A stretch of 34,905 nucleotides of DNA from an uncultured Clostridia bacterium (GTDB lineage: Bacteria; Bacillota; Clostridia; Lachnospirales; CAG-274), in NCBI GenBank assembly GCA_947589665.1, contig CANQBJ010000020.1, positions 1 to 34,905 of the forward strand, given 5' to 3'. This document shows, piece by piece, positions 1-7,346 of the stretch; position 1 is the first letter of the stretch; each line of letters begins with the position of its first letter. The translations under genes and the position numbers were made by a program. The notes below the pieces were generated by a model, which saw nothing but the letters and a program-made list of their open reading frames with translations, was not told the origin of the DNA and did no database searches.

Positions 1-521
1 GAAGTAAAACGGAACAGAATTTGATGACAGCCTTTGCAGGCGAGTCCCAGGCAAGAAATAAGTATACCTATTTCGCAAGCAAGGCAAAGAAGGACGGCTA
101 TGTTCAGATATCCAAGATATTTGAAGAAACTGCCAACAATGAAAAAGAGCATGCTAAGATATGGTTCAAGCTTCTGGACGGTATCGGCTCTACTCCCGAA
201 AACCTTAAGGCAGCTGCCGAGGGCGAGAACTATGAGTGGACTGATATGTATGCAGGCTTTGCAAAGGATGCCAAGGAGGAAGGCTTTGACGATATAGCTA
301 TTCTCTTTGAGATGGTAGGCGAAATCGAAAAGGCTCACGAGGAAAGATACAGAAAGCTCCTTGCCAATATCGAAGGCGGCCTTGTATTCTCCAAGGACGG
401 AGATACCGTATGGGAATGCTCTAACTGCGGCCATATCTGCGTAGGCAAGAAGGCTCCCGAGGTATGCCCCGTATGCGCTCATCCTCAGAGCTTCTTTATG
501 GTAAAGCCAACTAATTATTAA
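1..521 (+). CDS. rbr: Rubrerythrin, 5'-truncated by the window edge
   Basis: Rubrerythrin is a cytoplasmic non-heme iron peroxidase that reduces hydrogen peroxide in anaerobes. The reading frame is open from base 3 and already encodes the family's N-terminal sequence ([19 protein letters not shown]), so the true start lies a few codons upstream of the window. The TTG at 21 and ATG at 24 are internal codons. The N-terminal ferritin-like diiron domain has the ligand-bearing segments [16 protein letters not shown] and [10 protein letters not shown], and a second helix pair near [15 protein letters not shown]. The C-terminal rubredoxin-like domain has two Cys pairs, CSNCGH and [11 protein letters not shown]. 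The family's architecture is complete apart from the clipped N-terminus. Repeat R1 starts 10 bases after the stop, and a strong terminator follows at 658-703. Identification is secure. Confidence 0.96.
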   Translation, partial: SKTEQNLMTAFAGESQARNKYTYFASKAKKDGYVQISKIFEETANNEKEHAKIWFKLLDGIGSTPENLKAAAEGENYEWTDMYAGFAKDAKEEGFDDIAILFEMVGEIEKAHEERYRKLLANIEGGLVFSKDGDTVWECSNCGHICVGKKAPEVCPVCAHPQSFFMVKPTNY

Positions 522-531
522 TACATATTTA

Positions 532-582
532 GATTTTCCCGTGACCTGGTCACGGGAAAATCGGTATTTTAATATTGATACT
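532..582 (+). repeat. Palindromic repeat R1, half-type, tail to the right
   Basis: This copy has a perfect core at 532-562: GATTTTCCCGTGACC, one central T, then its exact reverse complement. The right side continues through a T/A-rich tail to GATACT ending at 582, exactly 35 bases from the centre at 547. The left side stops at the 15-base core. The hairpin begins 10 bases after the rubrerythrin stop, with the tail pointing away from the gene, like a terminator. It is the same family as copies at 998, 7272, 8949 and 9521. Confidence 0.9.
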
Positions 583-657
583 TATTGTTGTGTCAAGCTT
601 CTTAATAACAGGCTTTTGTGAAAAAGAGTGGGAAAGTGTTCTGAATAAATAATAATG

Positions 658-703
658 GGCTATTGCATTAAAGTTGACTGATAATGCAATAGCCTCTTTT
701 TTT
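658..703 (+). terminator. Rho-independent terminator, probably the native rubrerythrin terminator
   Basis: GGCTATTGCATTA (658-670) pairs perfectly with TAATGCAATAGCC (682-694) around an 11-base loop. A run of seven T (697-703) follows on the plus strand. Rubrerythrin is the only plus-strand gene upstream. The rest of 583-818 shows no convincing gene or other structure. Confidence 0.85.
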
Positions 704-818
704 GTGGGTATAAATATAAATTAATGTTTCGTTAAGTGTTTGAGCGTTGGACTGCCACTTTATAAGTAGCATTTGCTGTAGAACGACACTAAGGGCGACT
801 CTTCCAATGCTTGAATTA

Positions 819-983
819 CTATTCATTGTTTTCAATTCTGAAATTTTTTACACATTGACGTATCAGATATACCACCTGACTATTTATACTTCTGCCTTCA
901 TACTCCGCAACATTGCGCAATTCACTCAGCAGACTTTCCGGTATTCTTATTGAAACGCTTTTAACTACATCATTATGAGACAT
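819..983 (-). CDS. Small ribbon-helix-helix (Arc-type) DNA-binding protein
   Basis: This 54-residue minus-strand frame starts with ATG at 983, preceded by AAGGAG 7 bases upstream. Residues 8-14 read KSVSIRI, a hydrophobic/basic alternation typical of the DNA-contacting beta strand of Arc/MetJ-type repressors. Then comes PESLLSELRNVAEYEGRS, a helix and turn, and INSQVVYLIRQCVKNF, the second helix. The length matches Arc-class proteins, and the resemblance is by eye. Such proteins are DNA-binding repressors, often phage regulators or antitoxins, but no toxin partner is visible beside it. It lies 44 bases downstream of the trpA stop on the same strand, with repeat R2 between them, so it could be transcribed from the trp operon or, less likely, from an unseen promoter. 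Its target is unknown. Confidence 0.72.
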   Translation of the reverse strand: MSHNDVVKSVSIRIPESLLSELRNVAEYEGRSINSQVVYLIRQCVKNFRIENNE

Positions 984-997
984 ATTTACTCTCCTTA

Positions 998-1028
998 GAT
1001 TTTCCCGTGACCAGGTCGCAGGTAAATT
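998..1028 (-). repeat. Palindromic repeat R2, degenerate core only
   Basis: The left arm GATTTTCCCGTGACC (998-1012) is exact. After a central A the right arm GGTCGCAGGTAAATT carries three or four mismatches to the family arm. Neither T/A-rich tail is present. The copy lies between the trpA stop, which it touches at 1027-1029, and the ribosome binding site of the small RHH gene. Confidence 0.8.
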
Positions 1029-1797
1029 ATTTTAAGCCTTTTACGAATTCCTTTACCTTTTCAAGGTCTGCGCCTGTTTCGTATATTCTTCTTATAATGG
1101 CAGAGCCTACTATACAGCCATCTGCCACCTTGCCAAAGCGTTCCGTGTCCTTTTTTGTTGAAATGCCGAAGCCTATGCAGGCGGGAGTATCGGTACATTC
1201 CTTTACTCTTGCCACAAAGGAGTCAACTCTGGAGTCAAATTCCTTTCTTTCTCCTGTAACGCCAAGAGAAGAAACGCAGTATATAAAGCCCTTTGCATTT
1301 TCAACAAGCATAGGTATTCTGTCATTTGATGTAAGAGCGATAAGAGGTATCATATAAAGCCCTGTACCCTCCAAAACAGGAAGCATCTCATCATATTCCT
1401 CATAGGGCAGATCGGGTATAATAAGTCCGTCTACTCCCGAAGCTATACACTCCTTTACAAACTTTTCCTTGCCGTAGCCCAGAATAGAGCTGTAGTATAT
1501 CATAATAGCAAGAGGTATGTCGCTTTTCTGCCTTACGTTCCTGACTATATCAAAAACATATCTGATCTTGAATCCGCCTGACAAAGACCTTACAGAAGCT
1601 GCCTGTATAACGGGACCGTCTGCAAGAGGGTCTGAAAAAGGTACGCCCAATTCAATAATATCTGCTCCTGCCTCTTCAAGAGCGTACACAAGCTTTTCTG
1701 TAGTTTCGCAGTCCGGGTCTCCTGAGCATATATAAGGTATAAGCGCCTTTTTGCCCTCTGCCTTAAGCTGAGTAAATTTTTCATCTATCCTGTTCAT
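1027..1797 (-). CDS. trpA: Tryptophan synthase alpha chain
   Basis: TrpA cleaves indole-3-glycerol phosphate to indole and glyceraldehyde-3-phosphate; indole is channelled to TrpB in the alpha2-beta2 cytoplasmic complex. From the ATG at 1797 the protein has 256 residues, close to the usual 260-270. It carries IIELGVPFSDPLADGPVIQ, with catalytic Glu49 and Asp60 in the same positions as in E. coli, and the C-terminal phosphate-binding segment GFGIST followed by GCIVGSAIIR. The longer open frame to 1866 is not used, because the ATG at 1797 has AAGGAG at proper spacing. That ATG lies two bases after the trpB stop. It is the last trp gene, and repeat R2 abuts its stop codon. Confidence 0.97.
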   Translation of the reverse strand: MNRIDEKFTQLKAEGKKALIPYICSGDPDCETTEKLVYALEEAGADIIELGVPFSDPLADGPVIQAASVRSLSGGFKIRYVFDIVRNVRQKSDIPLAIMIYYSSILGYGKEKFVKECIASGVDGLIIPDLPYEEYDEMLPVLEGTGLYMIPLIALTSNDRIPMLVENAKGFIYCVSSLGVTGERKEFDSRVDSFVARVKECTDTPACIGFGISTKKDTERFGKVADGCIVGSAIIRRIYETGADLEKVKEFVKGLK

Positions 1798-1799
1798 AA

Positions 1800-2984
1800 T
1801 CAAATCTCCTTTCCAAGGTACTTTGCAACAGTATTGACATCCTTGTCGCCTCTTCCTGAAAGACATACAACTATAATATCGTCCTTGTCCATTTTCGGTG
1901 CGTCCTTCATAGCCTCCGCAAGAGCGTGTGAGCTTTCTATAGCAGGCATTATTCCCTCATATTTGCAAAGAGTCTGGAAGGCATCTATAGCCTCGTCGTC
2001 CTTTATAGAGGTATACTTAACTCTGCCTATATCGTGGAGATAAGCGTGTTCGGGACCTACACCGGGGTAGTCCAGACCGGCGCTTATGGAATAAGCCGTC
2101 TTTATCTGACCGTCGTCATCCTGCAAAAGATAGGTCTTCATACCGTGGAGTACGCCTATTCTCGCATCGGGAGCAAAGCCTGCGGCATGCTGTCCTGTTT
2201 CAATGCCATGACCTGCCGCCTCAACGCCTATAAGCTGTACATCCTTATCCTCTACGAAAGGATAAAACATACCTATGGAATTACTACCGCCGCCTACACA
2301 GGCATATACCTTGTCGGGAAGTCTGCCTTCCGTTTCCATCATCTGTTTTTTTGTTTCCTCGCCTATTATCTTCTGAAATTCCCTTACCATAGTGGGATAG
2401 GGATGGGGACCTACGGCAGAGCCTAAAATATAGAAGGTGTCCTCCGCTCTTGCCACCCATGTCCTTATAGCCTCGTTCGTAGCGTCCTTAAGAGTACCCG
2501 TGCCGCTTGTTACAGGCACTACCTCTGCGCCTAAAAGCTCCATCCTGAAAACATTGAGCTTCTGTCTTTCGATATCCTCAACACCCATAAATACCTGACA
2601 TTCCATATCGAAAAGGGCTGCGACAGTAGCCGTTGCAACACCATGCTGTCCTGCGCCTGTTTCCGCAATTACCCTTGTTTTGCCCATTTTCCTGGCAAGA
2701 AGAGCCTGAGCTATAGCATTGTTTATCTTATGAGCGCCTGTGTGGTTAAGGTCCTCTCTCTTAAGATATATCTTAGCGCCGCCAAGAGCCTTTGTAAGCC
2801 TTTCCGCATAGTAGAGTACGGAAGGTCTGCCTACGTACTGTTTCATATAGTACATATAATCCCTTCTGAACTCATCGGAATAGCAATATTCCTTAAACTC
2901 CTTTTCAAGCGCCTTCAATACGTTCATAAGCGTTTCGGGTACGAACTGACCGCCGAAAACACCAAAGTCCTTGTTAAATTCCAT
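1800..2984 (-). CDS. trpB: Tryptophan synthase beta chain
   Basis: TrpB is the PLP enzyme that condenses indole with serine to give tryptophan. The 394-residue length is normal for TrpB1. The PLP lysine is Lys86 in [10 protein letters not shown], and the cofactor-phosphate loop is [12 protein letters not shown]. The N-terminal [13 protein letters not shown] and the C-terminal [11 protein letters not shown] are family signatures. The ATG at 2984 lies inside the last codons of trpF (11-base overlap), with an AGGAAG-type ribosome binding site, which implies translational coupling. It lies two bases upstream of the trpA start. All key residues appear intact. Confidence 0.98.
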   Translation of the reverse strand: MEFNKDFGVFGGQFVPETLMNVLKALEKEFKEYCYSDEFRRDYMYYMKQYVGRPSVLYYAERLTKALGGAKIYLKREDLNHTGAHKINNAIAQALLARKMGKTRVIAETGAGQHGVATATVAALFDMECQVFMGVEDIERQKLNVFRMELLGAEVVPVTSGTGTLKDATNEAIRTWVARAEDTFYILGSAVGPHPYPTMVREFQKIIGEETKKQMMETEGRLPDKVYACVGGGSNSIGMFYPFVEDKDVQLIGVEAAGHGIETGQHAAGFAPDARIGVLHGMKTYLLQDDDGQIKTAYSISAGLDYPGVGPEHAYLHDIGRVKYTSIKDDEAIDAFQTLCKYEGIMPAIESSHALAEAMKDAPKMDKDDIIVVCLSGRGDKDVNTVAKYLGKEI

Positions 2985-3606
2985 ACCTATCTTCCTTTCT
3001 TACGGTATATATTAATTCCTTTATTCTCTCATAACTTTTATAGCCGTTTTCCTCAACAGAGGAGCTTAGGTCCACTACATCGGGAGCTACAATATTGCAG
3101 GCTGAGATTATGTTCTCGGCGCTTATGCCTCCTGCAAGCACCGTAAAATATTTCCTGGAAAAGCTTTTGGCAATATCCCAGTCAAAGGTCTTGCCAATGC
3201 CCCCTCTTTGCCTGCCGCTGTCGCTGTCCAGCACAAAGCCCTGAACATTTGTATACTGCCGCGCTTTTTCAAGGCTTGAACTGTCCTTCATGGCTATGGA
3301 CTTCCACACGGGTATCTGTATCCTGCCGCAGTCCTCGTTGGTTTCGTCTGAGTGAAGCTGGCAGATGTCAAAGCCTGCCCTGTCAACGATATCCCTTATA
3401 TCGTCGATACTGTATTCCGCAAATACACCGACGGTCTTTATATCGGGTCTTAATTTCCTCTTTATATCAAGGACCTCATCTACTGTGACCTTTCTTCTGC
3501 TCCGCTCAAAAAACACAAAGCCTGCATACTTTATTTCCTCAAATTCACTTATATACTCTGCGTCTATGGGTCTGCGGAGACCGCATATCTTAATATCCAT
3601 AGGCAT
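2974..3606 (-). CDS. trpF: Phosphoribosylanthranilate isomerase
   Basis: TrpF performs the Amadori rearrangement of phosphoribosylanthranilate to CdRP, the third committed step to tryptophan. The protein has 210 residues and a TIM-barrel pattern. The catalytic Cys8 is in DIKICGLRR and the catalytic Asp127 in GFVLDSDSG. The phosphate-binding C-terminal strands are [10 protein letters not shown] and VDLSSSVE. The start at 3606 is favoured over the ATG two codons later because AGGAG stands 7 bases before it. The gene overlaps the end of trpC by 17 bases and the start of trpB by 11. It is a separate gene, not fused to trpC as in enterobacteria. Confidence 0.96.
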   Translation of the reverse strand: MPMDIKICGLRRPIDAEYISEFEEIKYAGFVFFERSRRKVTVDEVLDIKRKLRPDIKTVGVFAEYSIDDIRDIVDRAGFDICQLHSDETNEDCGRIQIPVWKSIAMKDSSSLEKARQYTNVQGFVLDSDSGRQRGGIGKTFDWDIAKSFSRKYFTVLAGGISAENIISACNIVAPDVVDLSSSVEENGYKSYERIKELIYTVRKEDRYGI

Positions 3607-4366
3607 CCCTGAACTCCTTTGCCTTTTCGGCTATGCTGCCGCTTTTCATAAAGCTTTCACCTACAAGTATACCGTTTACGTTGGCACTTTTCAATATCTT
3701 TATATCCTCGGCTGTGTGTATGGAGCTTTCGCTTACAACCACCTTATGATCAGGCACAAGCTCCCTGAGTCTTACCGTAGTATATATATCCTCCGAAAAG
3801 TCCTTCAGATTTCTGTTGTTTATACCTATTATATCAGCTCCTGCATTAAGCGCAAGGTCAATTTCTTCCTCACTGTGGGTCTCTATCAAGGGTTCAAGCC
3901 CCACCTCTCTTGCCGTGCGTATAAATCTGCGGAGTATATCCTTTTCATTGAGTATGGCGGCTATAAGGAGTATGGAGGAGGCTCCCAGCTCTCTTGCCTC
4001 GTATATTTGTAATGTGTCTATTACAAAGTCCTTCCTAAGCAGGGGCAGATTTACCTCCTTGTGTATAGCCTTAAGATATTCGGGACTTCCCATAAAAAAG
4101 TCCTCTTCCGTAAGCACCGAAATAGCGTCTACTGCATTTTCGTACTCCTTAGCTATGGCAACGGGGTCAAAATCAGGCTTTATAAGTCCTCTTGAGGGCG
4201 ACGCCTTTTTCACCTCGCCTATTATTGACAGCCCCTTTTTATTAAGAGCCTCGTAAAATGACGGCACAGGCTTTTCCATAGCCATACAAAGTCTTTTTCC
4301 GTCAAATTTATAGGGTCTTTCCTTAAGGGTCATTTTCTTTTTTGCAACTATATCGTCAAGTATCAT
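3590..4366 (-). CDS. trpC: Indole-3-glycerol phosphate synthase
   Basis: TrpC closes the indole ring, converting CdRP to indole-3-glycerol phosphate. From the ATG at 4366 the protein has 258 residues, the standard monofunctional length. Family motifs are SIIGEVKKASPSRGLI (Glu51, Lys53), PLLRKDFVID (Lys112, equivalent to the general acid) and PLIETHSEEE (Glu162, equivalent to the base), then GINNRNL and GILVGESFM. An upstream in-frame start at 4393 was rejected because the ATG at 4366 has AGGAGGG five bases before it. It follows trpG by 10 bases. In most Firmicute trp operons trpD would lie between these two genes, and here there is no room for it. Confidence 0.97.
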   Translation of the reverse strand: MILDDIVAKKKMTLKERPYKFDGKRLCMAMEKPVPSFYEALNKKGLSIIGEVKKASPSRGLIKPDFDPVAIAKEYENAVDAISVLTEEDFFMGSPEYLKAIHKEVNLPLLRKDFVIDTLQIYEARELGASSILLIAAILNEKDILRRFIRTAREVGLEPLIETHSEEEIDLALNAGADIIGINNRNLKDFSEDIYTTVRLRELVPDHKVVVSESSIHTAEDIKILKSANVNGILVGESFMKSGSIAEKAKEFRDAYGY

Positions 4367-4376
4367 AGCGACCCTC

Positions 4377-4943
4377 CTAATATTTTCCTTCAATGAAGTT
4401 TTTGATTATCTGCATACCGTTGGGAGTATTTATGCTCTCAGGATGAAACTGAAGTCCCACTACATCGTATTCCCTGTGCTTTATAGCCATTATCTCGCCG
4501 TCTGCCTTCGCCGTTACCTCAAGGCAGTCGGGAACGGTATCTGCCTTTACGGAAAGACTGTGATATCTTGCTACCTCCATGGGATTGGGGCAGTCCTCGA
4601 ATATGCCTCTGCCGTTATGCGCCATCATAGAGCTTTTGCCGTGAAAAAGCTCCCTTGCGTTGCTTACTTTTGCGCCATAGGCAGCGGCTATGCACTGATG
4701 ACCCAAGCATACGCCTAAAACGGGTATCTTGCCGCCTATTGTCTTTATTATTTCTATACAGCCCCCTGCCTCCTCAGGGGTCTTGGGTCCCGGAGATATA
4801 ACTACTCTGTCAGGTTTCATTTCAAGTATAGTCCTGCCGTCTATCTCGTCATTCCTGAATACTCTTATATCCCTGTCAAACTCGCCTATATACTGATACA
4901 GATTAAATGTAAAGCTGTCGTAATTATCCACCAGAATTACCAT
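4377..4943 (-). CDS. trpG: Anthranilate synthase component II (glutamine amidotransferase)
   Basis: TrpG hydrolyses glutamine to supply ammonia to TrpE; in some species the same protein also serves folate synthesis with PabB. The 188 residues form a class I glutamine amidotransferase. The nucleophile is Cys79 in GVCLGHQ, with His167 and Glu169 in LQFHPES completing the triad. PGPKTPEEAG forms the oxyanion region. The length shows a stand-alone amidotransferase with no TrpD fusion. Its ATG overlaps the trpE stop by one base (TAATG), which couples translation of the two subunits. Confidence 0.96.
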   Translation of the reverse strand: MVILVDNYDSFTFNLYQYIGEFDRDIRVFRNDEIDGRTILEMKPDRVVISPGPKTPEEAGGCIEIIKTIGGKIPVLGVCLGHQCIAAAYGAKVSNARELFHGKSSMMAHNGRGIFEDCPNPMEVARYHSLSVKADTVPDCLEVTAKADGEIMAIKHREYDVVGLQFHPESINTPNGMQIIKNFIEGKY

Positions 4944-6334
4944 TATACCTCGCCTCCTATAGTCTTAACAAGGGCTCTTACCTTATTGTGGCTTTCCTCA
5001 TATTCCATGGCGGGAACAGAGTCGGCTACAATGCCTGCTCCTGCCTGCATATATACCTTGCCGTCCTTTATTATCATAGTCCTTATGGCAATACACATAT
5101 CCATATTTCCGTTAAAGCTGAAATATCCTACTGCTCCGCCGTAAAGGCCACGTCTTTCCTCCTCAAGCTCCTCTATTATCTCCATAGCCCTTATCTTAGG
5201 CGCTCCCGAAAGCGTGCCTGCGGGAAGGAAGGTAGAAAGCACGTCAAAGCTGTCCATGTCCTTTCTCTTTGTACCCTCTACAAGGGAAACAAGGTGCATA
5301 ACGTGTGAGTAATAGTGTACCTGCATAAACTCCTTTACATTTACACTGCCTATCTCAGCCACACGTCCCATATCGTTCCTTGCCAGGTCCACAAGCATAA
5401 TATGCTCAGCCCTCTCCTTTGGATCGGCTAAAAGCCCTTCGGCAAGAGCTATGTCCTCCTTGATATCTGCTCCTCTTTTCCTTGTGCCTGCTATGGGACA
5501 GGTCTTTACCGTGTCCTTGTTTACCTCTACAAGCATTTCGGGTGAAGAGCCTGCAACATGGTAGGAGCCGAAATTAAAGAAGAAAAGATAGGGAGAGGGG
5601 TTTATAGCCCTTAGTCTTCTGTACAGATCAATGGGTTTCTGCTTTGTTTCGGCAGTAAGCCTCTGGGAAAGCACTACCTGGAAAATATCTCCCTCATATA
5701 TGTACTGCTTTGCCTTTCTGACTATGCCCTCGTATTTTTCTCTTGTCATATTGGATGTAAACTTAATAGGCTCAGGCTCCTTTATGGCATAGTGCTCGGA
5801 AGGAACAGAGGACTTGACCTCTCCTTCCATTCTGTCCAGTATCTCTTCGGCGCCCTTCTCGTCCTTTGGGTCTGCCAGTACTATAAGCTTTATTCTGTCG
5901 TGGAGATGATCGTATACTATGAACTCGTCAAACACCATAAGGTGTACCGTGGGAGTGTCCACTACCTCTCTGTTTTCATCGGGTATCCTTTCATACTGCC
6001 TTATTACGTCATAGCCTACGGCGCCTACAGCCCCGCCTATAAAGTCCATATCAAGGTCTGTTTCTACATTAAAGCTCTGTAGGTATTCCCTTACGCTGTC
6101 AAGGAGCCTGCCCTTGCATACAACGGGTTCCCTGCCCCTTTCCTCTATTGTAAGTACGTCATTTCCCGAAAGCACGGCTCTGGGAGCCTTGCCCATAACA
6201 GAAAAGTTGGTCTTTCCCTCTCCTCTGCTCTCAAGCAGAAAGCCCTTTTCATCTCCTACATATTTGTAAAAAAGTGTGATAGGCGTTTCCGTATCGCCTG
6301 AAAATTCTCTTATAAACGTTTTTAGGTTTGTCAT
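4943..6334 (-). CDS. trpE: Anthranilate synthase component I
   Basis: TrpE makes anthranilate from chorismate with ammonia from TrpG and is the first enzyme of the pathway. The protein has 463 residues from the ATG at 6334, preceded by GGGAGG seven bases upstream. A longer TTG start at 6349 is not supported. The N-terminal LLES at residues 33-36 matches the tryptophan feedback-binding element. The catalytic core has YEGDIFQVVLSQR, PSPYLFFFNFG, GSSPEMLVE, PIAGTRKRG, ARNDMGRV, LSGAPKIRAM and the C-terminal QAGAGIVADS. It is the first gene of the operon and starts directly after the T-box terminator, so its transcription depends on read-through. Confidence 0.97.
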   Translation of the reverse strand: MTNLKTFIREFSGDTETPITLFYKYVGDEKGFLLESRGEGKTNFSVMGKAPRAVLSGNDVLTIEERGREPVVCKGRLLDSVREYLQSFNVETDLDMDFIGGAVGAVGYDVIRQYERIPDENREVVDTPTVHLMVFDEFIVYDHLHDRIKLIVLADPKDEKGAEEILDRMEGEVKSSVPSEHYAIKEPEPIKFTSNMTREKYEGIVRKAKQYIYEGDIFQVVLSQRLTAETKQKPIDLYRRLRAINPSPYLFFFNFGSYHVAGSSPEMLVEVNKDTVKTCPIAGTRKRGADIKEDIALAEGLLADPKERAEHIMLVDLARNDMGRVAEIGSVNVKEFMQVHYYSHVMHLVSLVEGTKRKDMDSFDVLSTFLPAGTLSGAPKIRAMEIIEELEEERRGLYGGAVGYFSFNGNMDMCIAIRTMIIKDGKVYMQAGAGIVADSVPAMEYEESHNKVRALVKTIGGEV

Positions 6335-6348
6335 TTTTCCGCCTCCCA

Positions 6349-6381
6349 ATAAAAAAGACTTTGCCCAAATTGGACAAAGTC
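6349..6381 (-). terminator. Regulated terminator of the trp T-box leader
   Basis: On the minus strand GACTTTG and CAAAGTC (6357-6381) close a hairpin around an 11-base loop, followed by a run of T. It ends just upstream of the trpE ribosome binding site, as expected of a T-box attenuator. Confidence 0.88.
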
Positions 6382-6587
6382 ACAAATAACTAAAAAGCCA
6401 CCAATTCGCAGATACTACCATATCCTGTCTCTGTAACGGGAGAACCCGCTGTAAGCTACTATGATTTCACCACAGGTCTCATAAGTCCATTCGCCAAAAA
6501 TCTTTGCACCGACTTGCACCAACCGTCGGCTCTCTGAAGCATCGTCTTAAGGTTACTACTCTTAATCATCGACATTAGTTTTAAATT
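6349..6587 (-). promoter_or_regulatory. Tryptophan-specific T-box riboswitch (trp operon leader)
   Basis: T-box leaders sense uncharged tRNA and allow read-through into amino-acid genes. Reading the minus strand from about 6587, the leader shows GATGATTAAGAGTAGTAAC (stem I base), AGAGAGCCGACGGTTGGTG (AG-bulge/distal stem I region) and GAATGGACTT holding the specifier codon TGG (6487-6489, Trp). Further on is GAATTGGTGGC, in which TGGC (6397-6400) fits the GCCA 3' end expected of tRNA-Trp with discriminator G. A terminator follows at 6349-6381. The canonical T-box sequence AGGGTGGNACCGCG is diverged here to AATTGGTGGCTTTTT. The identification rests on the combined order of elements; the exact folding was not computed. 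Confidence 0.9.
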
Positions 6588-6593
6588 AAATAG

Positions 6594-6622
6594 AGTATAA
6601 CACAGTAAAATATATTTGTAAA
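6594..6622 (-). promoter_or_regulatory. Sigma-A promoter of the trp operon
   Basis: On the minus strand TTTACA (6617-6622), a 17-base spacer and TATACT (6594-6599) preceded by TGT form an extended -10 promoter. The expected start near 6587 coincides with the start of the T-box leader. Confidence 0.85.
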
Positions 6623-6785
6623 GAGGAAAATTTAAAATTTTACGATATTTTTTTGTTAAAGCGCCAAAGACAGGCAATACTTTTTTAAATGCAGACCGAA
6701 GGCGGTCAAAATGCCAGCTTTCAGAAAGCCCGATTTTACACCCGTATATCTGCGCCCTACAGACCCTCTATCGATACTGCCTTTT

Positions 6786-7199
6786 TCACATATCCTCTTT
6801 TATTATAACGGCAGCACCCGAATATGGCTCCGACTTTTCCTTATAAAGTCCATATCTCTTGCACAAAAGCTCTGCCGCCTTCATACGCAGAGTGCCGCTC
6901 ATAGAGTTTTCAACGGCGTCATACACTACCTCGCCCTTTTCATTCTTTCCTTTTACAAGCTCGGTTTCCTTTTCCTCGCCCCGCATAACTCTGAAAAGAT
7001 ACTGTATCACCTCATCGCTTTCGGCAGAACTGCTTTTTTCCATAATACGCTGTTCTATATATTCCCTTATATCCTTTCTGTTAAAAAAGGATTTGTATGT
7101 CTTTGCATATTTTTCGCTGTAGCCTGCATTTAAAAGGGCATTATATCCGTCGCAGCCCTCTGAAAAAAGGTCTGCTGCCTTTTTCTGCCTTTCATTCAA
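6786..7199 (-). CDS. Phage-type terminase small subunit, orphan
   Basis: The 137-residue product resembles the Terminase_2 family: N-terminal NERQKKAADLFSEGCDGYNALLNAGYSEKYAKTYK is a helix-turn-helix that in phages binds the packaging site. It is followed by the typical IREYIEQRIMEKSS, SDEVIQYLFRVMRGEE and MKAAELLCKRYGLYKEK. Terminase small subunits recruit the large ATPase/nuclease to viral DNA. The start is TTG at 7199, supported by AAGGAG eight bases before it. No large terminase, portal or other packaging gene is in the window. It is therefore a prophage relic or a gene kept for another role. A weak hairpin GACCG/CGGTC at about 6697-6710 may end it. The 190 bases between it and the T-box promoter hold no gene. 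Confidence 0.8.
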   Translation of the reverse strand: MNERQKKAADLFSEGCDGYNALLNAGYSEKYAKTYKSFFNRKDIREYIEQRIMEKSSSAESDEVIQYLFRVMRGEEKETELVKGKNEKGEVVYDAVENSMSGTLRMKAAELLCKRYGLYKEKSEPYSGAAVIIKEDM

Positions 7200-7271
7200 A
7201 TTATCATCTCCTTAGTCAAGGGTGCAGTTTACAATACCACAAAAACAGCGACAAAGTACGACAACTCTCAC

Positions 7272-7342
7272 AGTATCAATAAAAAACAACCGATTTCCTC
7301 GTGACCTGGTCACAGGAAAATCGGTAGTTTTAAAATAATACT
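7272..7342. repeat. Palindromic repeat R3, full-length 71-bp form
   Basis: This is the only copy with both outer arms. It is symmetric about base 7307, running from AGTAT at 7272-7276 to ATACT at 7338-7342. The inner arms are ACCGATTTCCTCGTGACC and GGTCACAGGAAAATCGGT. The outer arms are A/T-rich and only partly complementary. It lies between the terminase gene and the 3' end of the hydrolase gene, five bases from the hydrolase stop. Confidence 0.9.
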
Positions 7343-7346
7343 TATA

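Noticed and set aside
747..953. Plus-strand open frame of 68 codons
   Set aside because: It is the antisense of the RHH gene at 819-983, which has a ribosome binding site and family resemblance; the plus frame has neither.
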